Shown here one piece after another: positions 44,950 through 54,870 of a stretch of 64,000 bases of DNA. This DNA comes from Macrotrachela quadricornifera. Its lineage: Eukaryota; Rotifera; Eurotatoria; Philodinida; Philodinidae. The number at the start of each line of letters is the position of its first letter. Within the stretch, counting starts at the first letter, position 1. The DNA is taken from assembly GCA_022393335.1 (NCBI GenBank), contig JAJEKB010020935.1:721012-785011 (forward strand), given 5' to 3'. Below the pieces are notes generated by a model. That model did not search any database, had not been told where the DNA came from, and saw only the letters and a list, made by a program, of their open reading frames with translations. The position numbers were made by a program, and so were the translations under genes.

Positions 44950-46168
44950 TTGGGTTGGTAAGAAACTTTTAGCGTTTCTTTCGAAAATTTCCAAGAATGG
45001 TTGAGAAAGTTCTAGAAGTTTCCATACTAAGAATATAAATAGAGAATATGAATATCCTTCGAACAACAACAAAACTATCGACATGAATGCTAATCTAGAA
45101 TTAGAAACGAATATATCTCGTAGAGTGCTCCGAGTGTTTCTTCTTCATGAATTCTGTTTGGGTCGCAAAGCAACGGAAGCAGTAAGCAAAGTGTGAGGCA
45201 CGAGAATCAAGGATGTACTACCCATCCATACAGCGCAACATTCGTTCTATCGGTTCAAGAACGGTAACTTCGAACTCAACGATTTACCTCGCACCGGAAG
45301 ACCACTACAAATGTATATAGAAGTATTACAACAGCTTCTCGAAGAAGTTCCTCGATTGACTACACGGTGTCTAGCAGAGTGACTGGGGTGCTCTCATATT
45401 ATAGTGGAAACACAACTACACGAATTAGGCAGAACGTAGAAATACAGAGTTTAGATACCCCATGATTTGCCACTGCATCAGCTGCAACACAGGGTTAACA
45501 CATGTACGGAATTAATGACATCTCATCGCAACTACGAATGGCTCTGCAATCTTATTATTGGCGATTAGAAGTGAGTGCTGTATATTAATTGCACACATAG
45601 TCGCCAGTGGCTGAACCCCTAAGACTGGTCCACATCCTAAGAAGATGATGCTGAGCGTATGATGAGATGTCAAAGAGGTTATTCATTGAGAACTTCTTCA
45701 AAATGGCTAAACCATCACTGCTGGTCGCTACTGCCAATAACTGGATCGGCTTGCTGAGAAACTCGAGGAAAATCAAGATCGAATTTACTTCTTGCATGAC
45801 AATACAAGATTCCATGTTGTAAAGTCGACATGCCAAAGATTATTGGAGCTCGAATGGATTACCGTTTCGCATTCGCCTCATTTTCCAGACTTGGCTCCTA
45901 CAGATTACCATTCATTTCGTTCTCTCTATAATCGTTTACGCGAGAAAAAATTCGACGATGAGAGCGACCTCAAAATGAATCTGTAAAACTTCTTTGGTCA
46001 AATGTCACAGGACTTCTACGAGCGCGAAATTGTTTCTCTACCGAAGCATTTGCAACAAGTCATGGATAGTGATGGAGTGTACATTGTTAAAAGCTGGTTG
46101 TATTCTTGAAATAAAAAAATAAAAAGAAAGCTTTCGAAAAGAATGCAAAAAATTTCTTATTAACCCAA
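44950..46168 (+). mobile_element. Full-length mariner element with decayed transposase
   Basis: Left terminus TTGGGTTGGTAAGAAACTTT at 44950 and inverted right terminus ending TTTCTTATTAACCCAA at 46168, both flanked by TA (44948-44949, 46169-46170). Coding starts near 45083 with the mariner N-terminal helix-turn-helix (LLHEFCLGRKATEAVSK, FKNGNFELNDL), continues to a GD*K version of the first catalytic motif near 45570 (stop where Glu stands), then HDNTRFHVVKS and LAPTDYHSFRSL (third Asp, about 45895) and a C terminus with NFFGQMSQDFYE. Several stops and frame breaks make it inactive. Confidence 0.88.
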
Positions 46169-46189
46169 TATATTTACTTTTCAATTATA

Positions 46190-46764
46190 CAGAGTATCTG
46201 GAAAATAGTTTTCTATTTAAAATATTTTTCTCTTTAATGAGAATAGATATTGTGTTACTCTTTTATTTACTATTTCGAAGTATGTTTTATGAGGTTTTAT
46301 ATTACATAAGAGAGAATGTTAATGAATTGTCTATGTAAAGTGAGATACAGATTTCATCTGCAGAATGCTTGAAAAATCACTTTTTATTTTTCATCTTTCA
46401 TTACTTTTATACGAAGCATATATTGTAATAAATTTTTCATGGTTTTGAAATGCAATACTATCGCAGCTATTCGTGGACACTATCATATAAACCTATTACA
46501 CGCACTTTAAAATAGAAAAATTTATTGCAATATATTCTTCGTATAAAAGTAATGAAAGATGAAAAACAAGAAGTGATTTTTCAAGCATTTTGCAGATGAA
46601 ATTTGAGTTTCATTTTACATAGTCAATACATTAACATTCTTTCTTATGTAATATAAAACCTTATAAAACATACTTCGAGATAATAAATAAAAAGTAACAA
46701 AATATCTATTCTCATTAAAGGAAAAATGGAATTTAAAATAGGAAGCTACTTTCCAGATACCGTG
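46190..46764. mobile_element. Palindromic MITE, about 575 bp
   Basis: Left terminus CAGAGTATCTGGAAAATAG, right terminus inverted AAGCTACTTTCCAGATACCG. The arms pair nearly to the centre, including GAGAATAGATATTGTGTTAC, GTATGTTTTATGAGGTTTTA and ATGCTTGAAAAATCACTTTT. It starts 20 bp after the mariner end. No coding capacity. Confidence 0.75.
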
Positions 46765-46810
46765 TTTATTCAAACTTAATGTGCGGCTCAAGATTGTATC
46801 AAAAGAACTA

Positions 46811-46951
46811 ACCTAAAATAAACAAATGTATGTATATTATAATAAAATACGTCTATTGTTCAGTAATATTTAGATAATAATTTAAGTTAAATAAAAGAAA
46901 ATTTATGTTAAAAATCACTATACTTATTGTTAAGTGGTATAAATAAGATGA
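46811..46951. repeat. AT-rich dispersed repeat, second copy
   Basis: Matches 40240-40381 from CCTAAAATAAACAAATGTATG to AATAAGATG and, like that copy, immediately precedes the terminus of the GTAAGTTCCT-type MITE. Confidence 0.6.
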
Positions 46952-47049
46952 TAAGTTCATATTTCCAGGAAATTCAAATAAAATGATTATGGAAAAAATT
47001 CCATGGGAATTTACTTAAATGCTTTTACAAATAATCACAGGAAATTTAA

Positions 47050-47184
47050 TTTCATATAAAAAATATATACAGCATTGGGTTGGGTTGGATCGGAAAATTC
47101 ATTTTAATATGTAAAAAAATATAGATGCATAGGACTGAGTTGGATTGAGTTGGAAAATTCATTATAATATGGAAAATATATAAA
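47050..47184. repeat. Minisatellite of about 55-60 bp units (GGGTTGGGTTGG / AAAATTCATTTTAATATG)
   Basis: Units of the form TTGGGTTGGATCGGAAAATT followed by CATTTTAATATG and an AT run. Further units lie at 53850-53900, 54715-54870 and 58095-58205 (opposite strand form CCCAACTCAACCCAATCC). They are the internal repeat of the host MITE, separated by later insertions. Confidence 0.6.
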
Positions 47185-48238
47185 CAGTGGCTCCAAAAAT
47201 GATTGGCCCACCATACATCATCACTTTGTTTTCTCTCATATGTTCGAACTAAATGACCAAACAAGGTTTAATATAGACCATATTACAGTCTATTACTAGT
47301 AGCATGTATACTGTTAATCTTAAATTCTTCTTTCTTATTTTTCCTATTTTATTTTAAGCACTATTGCAGAAGTTTGGATTTTTTACGTCCAAAAGTTATT
47401 AGTCCTATTTGCTAAAAGAGTTCTTGATGTAACTAATTATTGATACTTGTAGAAAATTGTGCTTTCGTTTGTTATTTGCGGTCATACACAGTAAATGTCA
47501 ATCACAATGACACAGATAAATCATTGAAATCACTTACATAAGTCTTTTTTTAAGTGACCTCCTTTATTGAAACTTCTGATTTCATAGCTAAAATCTCTCA
47601 TATATATGGAAAACAGAGTAGTGATTTTCGTAAATAAAGCCCATTTTCACTCAGATTGAAATGAAACTTGAGAAGAATGATTCCTATAAATGTAAACATG
47701 AGCTTTGAGTGGTATACAAGTATACTTTAGTATATTAAAATTGAAAAGAAATTGAATAGATATTGACATATAGTGCGAAGTTCTATTCTCGTAGGCGTGA
47801 TTGTATTAAGAAAAAGTTACTTATAATATCAAATACTAGAGCCATAGAAATATTAATCATATATTCTAATAAAGCATATTCAGCTGCATTAGAAACCATC
47901 AAGGAACCCAAATTAAAAAACATTTCTGCTGATGCAGAAGAATTACAGCTATAGTTTCTATGCGACATCATAAGCATGAAGAAAGATGTCAGTGGAAACG
48001 GATCCATCGGAATTGAAAAGATTATTATCCAGAGGACAGTTATTGGTTCAGTAACGAGTAAATGAGTCACAGTAACTATTGAGAATGCGTACGGGATTAG
48101 ATAATCTTATCATCGAATTGCGACAGTTACCTTCCATTTGACGCCGGCCTTCATACTTATAACACTGTATAGAGAATATAGCTGTAATTCTTCTGAACCA
48201 GCAGAAATGTTTTCTAATTCGGGTTCCTTACAGAGGTG

Positions 48239-48380
48239 ACCATATGACAACTTTTTCTGTCCTGTCCTGCCCTGTCGTCCTGTGCTTGTTTGTCCTAGCG
48301 GGCGACTGGACAGGACGAAAATCTTAACTGCGTCCTGTACTGCAGGACAGGTCAGGTCAGGCCAGGACAGGACAGGACAT
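48239..48380. repeat. GGACA/CCTGT-rich hairpin region
   Basis: CTGTCCTGTCCTGCCCTGTC on the left half and GGACAGGTCAGGTCAGGCCA, AGGACAGGACAGGACAT on the right half can fold on each other. It resembles the subterminal GCCCTG arrays of the hAT element at 5439-6969 and may be a small relative, but no target duplication could be set. Confidence 0.45.
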
Positions 48381-48482
48381 TAAAACAGGGCAATAAGAAG
48401 TCTCATTTTAATTTATCATCACCAAAATACGTATTAGTTTTTCAGTTATTCTAGAACTAATTTACTTCACATCGCTTTTAGA

Positions 48483-51400
48483 TCATCATTATCATCATCA
48501 TGTCCCATAGGCTTATCGCCTGTAGGGGCCAACCACTGTTCGAATTAGTTCCTTCCATATCCATCGGTCTTGTGCTTTGTGGAGCAGGTCTTGTACGCTG
48601 CGTCTACACCATTCGGTAATGTCGTCCAGCCATTCTCTGCATCGACGCCCTCGTCGGGATTTTCCATTAATTTTTGCGAAAACTGTGTATTTGATTAGTC
48701 GATTGTCGTCCATTCTACAGATATGTCCGAACAATCTAAGTTTCCTTTTCTTGATAATATCTATTATCGTTTCCTCTTTGGATAGCTTTTTTCTTATTTC
48801 ATCGTTGCGTATCATGTCTTTCCAATGAATTTTTAGAATCCGTCGATAACATTTCATCTCGAATGCAAGTAGTTTCCTTTTGTCGGCCTCTTTCATAGTC
48901 CATGTTTCTGACGCGTACATTAAAACACTGAAGACACATGTTGTCAGAACCTTAAGTTTATTATGCACTTTCAATTTCTTGCTGTTCCATATGTGTTTGA
49001 GAGAGGTCATTGCGCCTGTCGCTTTTCCTATTCTCCTTTTGATCTCATCAGAACAATTGTTGTCCCATGTCAATAGACTTCCTAGATATTCGAATTTTTC
49101 AATATTCTCTATGGTCTCCCCTGCCACCTGGAGTTCCTGTTCAATGCTTCGATCTCCTAAAACCATAGTTTTGGTTTTGTTTGTGTTCACGATGAGTCCT
49201 GCTTGTTCAGCGGCTTCTCTGACTAGCTCGATTTGATTTTGAAGTGAGCTATAGTCTTCATCTATAAGATCGTTATCATTAGCGAATCTTAGATTATTTA
49301 CAATTAGTCCACTGATGTTAATTCCACAGGTATTCTGTTTCACCTTGTCCATCACTTGTTCAAGATATGCAATGAAGAGGAGTGGAGATAGAGGATCTCC
49401 CTGTCTGCTTCCTACATCTGTCTGGAACCAATCACCTCTGTCTTTTCCAATTAGGACTGCTGATTGTGCTTTTTCGTAAATCTTTTGTAATAACGTGATC
49501 ATTTTTGTTTCTGCACCATATGATTGTAGCACGGCCCATATGATCTTATGTTTGATTGTATCGAATGCTTTTTGAAAGTCTATGAAGCAATTGTAAATTT
49601 TCTTTCCTTATCCCTTGGCTTTTTCTACCAGTAGCCTGAGTGTTAGAATTTGGTGTACAGTGCTTCTATCTTTCCTGAATCCTGCCTGGTCCTCTGAGAG
49701 GTGAGGATCTAGTTTTTGTTTGAGTCTGTTTAGCAGCACGATTAGTAGTGCTTTTCCTGTGTGATTTATGAGAGAGATGGTTCGATAGTTCGAACATTCA
49801 CTGAGGTCTCCTTTTTTCGATATTGGCAGCAAGATGGATTTGCTCCACTCTCCTGGAATGGCACCTTCGTGCCAAGCTTTGTTGCACAGTTTGTGAATTT
49901 CGTGTGCTAGCTGTTCCCCTCCACCTTGTAACATCTCTGATGTTATTCCGTCTGATCCTGGATCTTTGTTCTTTTTCAAAGTTCGTATTGCTTCTTGTAC
50001 CTCACAGTATAGAATGTCCTGAGGATCTTCATTGTGGTGAGGTGTGATCTGCTCTAGTTCTTTCACCATCTTATCCCCTCCTCCGGGATCCTTGTATAGG
50101 CTACTGCAATACTGTGTCCATCTAAGTATGACCTCTTCCTTCGACTGTAGAATTGTGCCCTCTTTGTTTCGTATCACATTTGGTCGAGGTACAAACTTCT
50201 TTCCTAGCGTTTTTATTAGTCTATACGCTTGCCTCGTATTTCCTATTTTGAGACCTTTTTCTACTTCTTCGCATTGTTCATCTATCCAGCTCTCTTTGTC
50301 CAGTCTAGCTGACTTCTTAACTTTTTTGCACATCTCTTTATATTATTGTGCATATTGTGTAGACGCATGTTTTATCGATTTTAGTCTACGTTTCTCGTCT
50401 GCTAGTTTCAGTGTTTCGTCGGATATCCAGGGTTTTTTGGTTGTTTTTCTAGCAGGTATGGTTGTTTCTACTGCTTTTTTGATTGCTTCTTCTATTTTAG
50501 TGGCGTGTTCTTCTAAACCACATGCCGATTGAATGCTTACGATGTTTTTGGCTAGTGCAATGTTGTAGGATAGACTTATTTTTTCACCAATCAATTGTCT
50601 CACATCTATTTTGTAGCTGTCATGCGTTTTGTTGTCCATTTTTTTGAGTCGCAGTTTCACATTGTATAGTACCAGCGAATGGTCTGAGCTGATGTCTGCA
50701 CTCTGGAACGTTCTACAATTGATTACAGCTGATATCCATCTTTGTTGGATGAGAACCAAATCTATCATATTCTTGTGCACTCCATCCGGTGATGCCCAAG
50801 TCCACTTTCGACTAGATTTTTGTTGGAATCGCGTGTTACATATATATAGATTGTGTGCTGTAGCGAATTCTAGGAGGTGTTCTCCACGTTCGTTTCGACT
50901 ACCATATCCGTGTTGCCCCATGACGGATTTCCAATCTGTATTTTCGCTACCAACTTTTGCGTTCCAGTCGCCTGTTATGATGACTACATCCTTTTTGTGT
51001 GTCTTCCCTAGTGCATCCTCAATACCGCTGTAAAACGCTTCGATATCCTCTTCTGAAGATGAAGAGGTTGGTCCGTATACATGTATTAACGTGAGTTTGA
51101 ATGGTGCTGCATCGAATCTTGCTGTTATTATTCGTGAGCTGATTGGATTGTATCCTATTAGTGCCTTTCTAGCTTTTGTGCTTAGTAGCAATCCTACACC
51201 CCTGACGTGTGTATTTTCCTCTCCTGACCAGATGAAAGCTCCATTTGGTGTTTCGCCCCTTCCTGTCCAGCGGATTTCTGAGATACCAACGATATCATAT
51301 CTGAGACGTTTCATTTCGTTTCTGAGCAGTTCTAATTTCCCAGCTGCCCATAGTGTCTGGACGTTCCATGTACCAACTGTCAGAGTGTTTTTGACTGGTT

Positions 51401-51700
51401 TTAGTTTATGTGTGTTTTTTGTCGTACAATTCATGTTTGAGGTCTTTTCAGTAGCCAATTTTTCGACTCTGCCCTGGTTACTCGGCAGAAGACGCGGACC
51501 TTGTTTACCCGGGCGACATCCGAGCCGGTATGGTTTTGTACTATGATCGCTCATGGTTGGTTTCCGTCCTCTTTTTTTTTTATAAACTGCGGTATCTGCA
51601 CCCCTTCCGTCTAACGCTCCTCCTTTTTCCGGACTTGCGACCGGCGTAGAAATCGCAGGATTACAATCCCCATGGTGGAGTTATCGCTTTTAGATGCAAC
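48483..51700 (-). mobile_element. LINE insertion, full extent
   Basis: The 3' end (minus strand) is ATAAGCCTATGGGACATGAT then ATGATAATGATGAT, a short microsatellite tail rather than poly-A, as in RTE-type elements. The 5' UTR lies upstream of 51554 and includes a GC-richer block (51560-51690). The 5' border near 51700 is approximate; no target duplication could be fixed. The SINE at 53914-54217 shares the 3' end and parts of the 5' block. Confidence 0.7.
48513..51554 (-). pseudogene. LINE (RTE-like) ORF: APE endonuclease plus reverse transcriptase, two stops and a mutated RT site
   Basis: One continuous frame of 1014 codons from ATG at 51554 to the stop at 48513, interrupted only by TAA at 50343-50345 and TAA at 49608-49610. 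The N-terminal half is an apurinic-type endonuclease: TVGTWNVQTLW, GISEIRWTG, LIHVYGPTS, ITGDWNAKVG and SDHSLVLYN keep the catalytic Asn, Glu, Asp and His. The second half is reverse transcriptase (KNKDPGSDGITSEML, ILLPISKKGDLSECSNYR, DQAGFRKDRSTVHQI, FIDFQKAFDTI, GSRQGDPLSPLLF). The active-site box reads FAND at 49278-49289 where FADD is required, so the first catalytic Asp is Asn (GAT to AAT). The C terminus (GRRCREWLDDITEWC) fits RTE-type elements. The frame is otherwise preserved, so decay is recent. It copies itself by target-primed reverse transcription in intact relatives. Confidence 0.88.
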
Positions 51701-52830
51701 AGCTAAATTTGAGTCGAACTGTCTTCATGTTAGACATGCGACGATTTCATGCTTTCTCCAAGATATATTATTATCTTGTTACAAAAACTCAAGAAAATAA
51801 CATGTATAAGAAAAAATTTATGAAAATTGTAACCATAGGCATCAAATAAGCATTAGATATATTTTCCCAAGTCGAATTTTTCTTCAAGGAAAAAGGTGTT
51901 TAATCTGAAAAGTAATTGCAACTTGACACATCCTTTTTTTCACGTAAAATTTTTGTTCTTATCTGGACGACATGTGCAGGTCTCAAGCTCGTTCATAACA
52001 CGTGACTTTTTTATGCAAGAAACACAAGAAGTGTATGCATATGGGACAAGATGATGGACTACAGAGAATTTTGAACACTGACTGATGAATATATATACAA
52101 AAAATATTGGAACATCTTAAGGTTATTATTTTAATAATATATTTATCAAACGAAATAAATATATTCATGTATAAAAAATACTAACTTGTAAGATTGTCAT
52201 CATTATCGTCTTAACACTAAGTGGACGCTATTAAGAAAAAAAAATAGAAAAATAAAAAGTTGCTTGATGAAAAGATAACACAAATAACAACAAAGTTACA
52301 TAAAAAACTAAGAAATATTTTTACAAAAATATTGTATATTTGTCATTGATTTAAGCAACGAAATTATAATCAGTTATTCAGAATTAAGGCTTTCTTTTCA
52401 TTCAGACTTCTATCACACATAAGGGATAGTGTACAATTTTGAAATTGTAAAAATATCCCATTAAATTAAACACAGGATCAGTTGATTCATCCTAAACGGC
52501 CTGCTGTCCTGTGCTCAGTTCTGGTTCCTTGATGGTTTTTAATGCAACTGAATATGCTTTATTAGAATATATGATTAATATTTCTATGGCTCTAGTATTT
52601 GATATTATAAGTAACTTTTTCTTAATACAATCACGCCTACGAGAATAGAACTTCGCACTATATGTCAATATCTATTCAATTTCTTTTCAATTTTAATATA
52701 CTAAAGTATACTTGTATACCACTCAAAGCTCATGTTTACATTTATAGGAATCATTCTTCTCAAGTTTCATTTCAATCTGAGTGAAAATAGGCTTGATTTG
52801 AGAAAAGCACTACTCTGTTTTCTTTATTCT

Positions 52831-53415
52831 CCTGGCGAAAACAAATCGAACAGCTAGTTTTCGACGATTAGTTAGCTAAAAGTTGGAATTTCTATCTCAT
52901 ATTTATATCATAAATAGTACATGGAAGTACTCAACTATACATTATATCATCAGTTTTATACTACTATAAAATGATAATAAACCAAGGAATATCTTTTATT
53001 TGGTTTTTTGCCTCTGTAAAGACATTGTTTTTCATGCTATTCTTTTTAGTTTTTTTCTGCCAGTCGCTGGTATTTTCATTTAGTTATCACGTGACAGGAA
53101 CGACATCTGTTTTTATTGTATAAGATATATGCAATAAAATACATCTAACTATTTGCTTAAATGAAACGAAAATACCAGTGACTAGCAGAAAAACAAACTA
53201 AAAAGAATAGCATGAAAAACAATGTCTTTACAGAGGAAAAAATCCAATAAAAGATATTCCTTGGTTTATTATCATTTTATAGTAGTACAGAACTGATGAT
53301 ATAATGTATAGTTGGGTACTTCCATGTACTATTTATGATATAAATATGAGATAGAAATTCAAACTTTTGGCTAACTAATCGTCGAAAACTAGGTGTTTGG
53401 TTTATTTCCGTCAGG
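52831..53415. mobile_element. MITE nested in the right arm of the Tc1-like element
   Basis: Left end CCTGGCGAAAACAAATCGAA, right end inverted TTTGGTTTATTTCCGTCAGG. The arms pair over about 250 bp each (TCGACGATTAGTTAGCTAAA, ATGATAATAAACCAAGGAAT, ACATTGTTTTTCATGCTATT) around a centre near 53125. The left arm of the Tc1-like element lacks this sequence at the corresponding place, which proves insertion after that element formed. Confidence 0.85.
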
Positions 53416-53913
53416 GAAATATATGAGAAGTTCTAGCTATGAAACCTGAAGTTCCAATAGAGAAGGTCATTTAAAAAAAGACTTATGTAAGTAATTTCAA
53501 TGATTTATCTGTGTCATTGTGATTGACATTTACTGTGTATAACCGCAAATAACAAACAAAAACACAATTTTCTACAGGTATCAATAATTAGTTACATCAA
53601 GAACTCTTTTAGCAAATAGGACTAATAACTTTTGGACGTAAAAAATCCAGACATCTGTAATACTGTTTAAAATAAAATAGGAAAAATAAGAAAGAAGAAT
53701 TTAAGATGAACAGTATGCGTGCTACTAGTAATAGACTATAGTATGGTCTATGTTAAACCTTGGTTGGTCATTTAGTTCGAACATATGAGAGAAAACAAAG
53801 TGATGATGTATGGTGGGCCAATCATTTTTGGAGCCACTGTACATATATTGCGCTAGGGTGGGTTGGGTTCGATGGGGAAACTCATTTTAATATGTATATG
53901 ATATAGAAATAAT

Positions 53914-54217
53914 AATAATAACGTCCCATAGGCTTATCGCCCGTTGGGTCTGGCCGCGGTTATTATTATTAGTTTTCTACATGCAGCCAGGTTCTATCGT
54001 CTTTTCTTTTTACAGGCGGCGGTATTTTCACCCTCTTCCGTCAAACATACTGACTAAAGATATAGTCAGCACGAATGACTCATGTGAAATGAATCATTTT
54101 AGACAACTTAGCCGTTAGTGACTTGTGCAGGGTCATTCCATGGATGATGTTACTGACGTTTGAACGCAGTACCTTGTGGGTGCGTGCCAAGCAACGTAAA
54201 CACTCAACCATAGCGGC
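53914..54217 (-). mobile_element. SINE with tRNA-like head and LINE-derived tail
   Basis: Flanked by direct repeats TATAGAAATAAT (53902-53913 and 54218-54229). On the minus strand the head contains TGGTTGAGTG (box A-like) and GTTCAAACG (box B-like) about 45 nt apart, as in tRNA-derived promoters. The 3' end GGGCGATAAGCCTATGGGAC then a TTATTATTATT tail matches the LINE 3' end (GCGATAAGCCTATGGGAC). A middle block (ATACCGCCGCCTGTAAAAAG) resembles the LINE 5' UTR (GATACCGCAGTTTATAAAAA). It was most likely mobilised by the same LINE family. Confidence 0.75.
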
Positions 54218-54714
54218 TATAGAAATAATATCTATATATATTCTGTACGGTTGACTTTAGTTGGATCGTACATGTGATATAAACTCGAATTCAAGTATCC
54301 ATTTATAGCACTATCTAGTTATTTAACTATTCAAATTCAATAGTTCAATCCCATGCAGGCAAAACTCGTGATCCACATCTGCAACATATCGATAGGTAGC
54401 AAGGGAGTTTCATTATCAAAATACCGCAGGACCCATAATGCGCTCCGTAGAAGTGTGTGGGTGTGAGGAAGCAGTAGGCATGTCAGAGATGCAACCTTGG
54501 AGGAAGTTACAGACGTCAGAATGCGCTTTCTATCAGCGCACGATGAAGTCGAGACTGAGTCTCCAATAGATGCCTAATTTCGGGATACTAATTGTTATGT
54601 AAGACTTTGAATCGTTGAGGAGGTCACACCTTCAATACTTGAATAATTGAATAGTTCAATAGATCAAATTCACGTCAACAGTTGAATTCAACCTTAACTG
54701 TTGCCCTACTGATG

Positions 54715-54870
54715 CAATCCAACCAATCCAACCAATCCAACATATATATAGATATAACTTCTATATCACATACTTATTAAAATGAATTTCCCAACTCAAC
54801 CTAATCCAAAATTTTTATATTATTTTCCATATTAAAATGAACTTTCAACCCAATCCCACCAGCAGTATCC
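54715..54870. repeat. Minisatellite units of the host MITE
   Basis: CCAACCAATCCAACCAATCC then ATTAAAATGAATTTCCCAAC and CATATTAAAATGAACTTTCA; these continue after the next insertion at 58095-58205. Confidence 0.55.

Larger units (their letters stand above)
47185..53839. mobile_element. Tc1-like element with long (about 725-bp) terminal inverted repeats
   Basis: Left end CAGTGGCTCCAAAAATGATT at 47185, right end inverted AATCATTTTTGGAGCCACTG at 53839, followed by TA (left neighbour AA, one change from TA). CAGTGGCxxCAAAAxxATT is a typical Tc1-type terminus. The left arm spans 47185 to about 47915 (731 bp). The right arm spans about 52531 to 53839, and is 724 bp once the nested 585-bp MITE is removed, so the two arms match in length. 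The original interior between the arms is small; most is a LINE insertion. No Tc1 transposase frame was found, so it is non-autonomous. Confidence 0.8.

Noticed and set aside
47763..48070. Short frames on both strands
   Set aside because: They lie in the left arm of the Tc1-like element, and the matching right arm does not preserve them.
50044..51546. Several plus-strand frames across 48.6-51.5 kb
   Set aside because: Antisense shadows of the LINE reading frame.
54150..54217. Possible functional tRNA gene on the minus strand
   Set aside because: Only box A- and box B-like words are present; no full cloverleaf can be drawn, and it lies in a SINE with target duplications.
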